Of a stretch of DNA of 8,347 nt, positions 7,681 through 8,347 are shown one piece after another. The stretch lies in contig PMJA01000401.1 in the NCBI GenBank assembly GCA_003158415.1, positions 3,516 to 11,862 on the forward strand, given 5' to 3'. The translations under genes were made by a program, and so were the position numbers. Numbering within the stretch: position 1 is the stretch's first letter; every line of letters begins with the position of its first letter. The notes beneath the pieces are model-generated. The model did not search any database and was not told the DNA's origin. It saw nothing but the letters and a program-made list of their open reading frames with translations. The stretch comes from Methylobacter sp. Lineage in GTDB: Bacteria > Pseudomonadota > Gammaproteobacteria > Methylococcales > Methylomonadaceae.

Positions 7681-7698
7681 TCACTAAAGGATACAGCT

Positions 7699-8166
7699 AT
7701 GAAATTATTAAAATTTTTTCTGATAGTCGGTTTATTCGGTATCAATATCGGCGTTAAGTCTGAAACTGTGGAGACCGCTAAACCCATAGATATAGTTGTT
7801 TATAGAAGCGCAAGCTGTAGTTGTTGCGGCAGGTGGCTGGAGCATTTAAAAGAAAATAATTTTAATATCAAGGACATCGTTACCGATGATGTTCAGAAGA
7901 TAAAGAATAAATACGGCGTTACAGATAAGCTGGCATCCTGTCACACAGCCCTGGTTGGCGGTTATGTGGTTGAAGGGCATGTACCCGCTAATGACATCAG
8001 AAATCTGTTGAAAACCCAGCCGAAAATAGTGGGTATAGCAGTGCCCGGCATGATAAACGGCACTCCCGGTATGGAAATGGACGACCAAAAAGCCGCTTAT
8101 AATGTAATGAGTTTTGACAAAGAAAATCACACCGCTGTCTTTCACCATTATGAGGGGCCGCAATGA
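7699..8166 (+). CDS. DUF411 family exported putative metal-binding protein
   Basis: A 155-residue protein with an N-terminal signal sequence (hydrophobic residues 3-19, possible cleavage after VKS at 19-21), so probably periplasmic. The mature part has the DUF411 pattern. YRSASCSCCGRWLEHL (35-50) holds cysteines C40, C42 and C43, CHTALVGGYVVEGHVP (81-96) holds C81, H82 and H94, and GIAVPGMINGTPGMEMD (112-128) holds methionines 118, 125 and 127. Clustered Cys, His and Met suggest copper or another soft-metal ligand set. Family members are often annotated as metal-binding and found near copper resistance genes, but the biochemical role is not established to my knowledge. It has the best ribosome binding site in this half of the window: AAAGGA at 7686-7691, seven bases before the ATG. 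It sits 18 bases after hemE and before a hairpin, so it is probably the last gene of the unit. Confidence 0.88.
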   Translation: MKLLKFFLIVGLFGINIGVKSETVETAKPIDIVVYRSASCSCCGRWLEHLKENNFNIKDIVTDDVQKIKNKYGVTDKLASCHTALVGGYVVEGHVPANDIRNLLKTQPKIVGIAVPGMINGTPGMEMDDQKAAYNVMSFDKENHTAVFHHYEGPQ

Positions 8167-8214
8167 TTCTGGCAGTACCGATAATAGGCGGTAGCACGAC
8201 TAAATACCAGCTAA

Positions 8215-8240
8215 GGGCTATCAGCGCCTGATAGCGTCCT
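8215..8240 (+). terminator. Strong hairpin, candidate transcription terminator after the DUF411 gene
   Basis: GCTATCAG (8217-8224) pairs perfectly with CTGATAGC (8228-8235) around a CGC loop. The stem can extend by GG/CC pairs across a two-base bulge. It lies 50 bases after the last coding gene and 60 bases before the tRNA, the expected place for a boundary. The downstream strand (GTTAAAAATTAG) lacks a clean run of T, so it is either a weak or factor-assisted terminator, an RNA-stabilising stem, or a palindromic repeat. Confidence 0.5.
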
Positions 8241-8299
8241 GTTAAAAATTAGTTTATTATCCTAAAAATCTATGTTCAAATGGATTTTATTATCAAATT

Positions 8300-8347
<48 letters not shown>

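Noticed and set aside
7846..8163. Reverse-strand open frame opposite the DUF411 gene
   Set aside because: It is the antisense shadow of a well-supported family gene, with no ribosome binding site or recognisable domain. The other reverse-strand frames under pilQ, aroK, aroB and hemE are rejected for the same reason.
8163..8231. A 22-codon ORF whose ATG overlaps the DUF411 stop (ATGA)
   Set aside because: It is very short, has no recognisable features, and ends inside the hairpin stem; the ATGA overlap alone is likely chance.

Overview
This is an ordinary-looking, densely packed chromosomal segment from a gammaproteobacterium. Every gene lies on the + strand. The order (pilN, pilO, pilP, pilQ, aroK, aroB, a membrane-anchored AAA ATPase, hemE) is the type IV pilus / shikimate neighbourhood known from Pseudomonas and relatives. 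Moderate GC and the general flavour of the proteins suggest a methanotroph-type lineage (Methylococcales). That genus-level guess is inference and not demonstrated by the sequence.

Layout: positions 1-1515 carry the 3' end of pilN, then pilO and pilP, overlapping or touching one another. They encode inner-membrane and periplasmic alignment components of the type IV pilus machine. A 143-base spacer (1516-1658) follows. It is the most structured non-coding stretch in the window, with a good sigma70-like promoter candidate, a short palindrome resembling a dispersed bacterial repeat, and a tiny ORF. Positions 1659-4010 are pilQ, the outer-membrane secretin, which carries two low-complexity insertions, a 12-base tandem repeat and an apparently shortened conserved secretin motif. 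After a 100-base AT-rich spacer come aroK (4111-4635) and aroB (4635-5723), consecutive-pathway enzymes of aromatic amino acid synthesis with all key catalytic residues visible.

An ExeA/DamX-type AAA ATPase (5710-6591) overlaps the end of aroB. It has its ATPase domain and one C-terminal membrane segment but stops about 30 residues after it, where DamX-like relatives carry a SPOR peptidoglycan-binding domain. hemE (6616-7680, uroporphyrinogen decarboxylase) and a secreted DUF411 cysteine/histidine/methionine-rich putative metal-binding protein (7699-8166) follow. A perfect 8-bp hairpin (8217-8235) probably closes the transcription unit. A threonine tRNA with CGT anticodon begins at 8300 and is cut by the window edge.

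The genes join pilus assembly, shikimate synthesis, porphyrin synthesis and perhaps copper handling in one co-directional run. Shared transcription is plausible from spacing but mostly reflects conserved gene order. I do not see a new defence, mobile or RNA system. The observations most worth a second look are the SPOR-less ATPase, the unusual PilQ features and the pilP-pilQ spacer.
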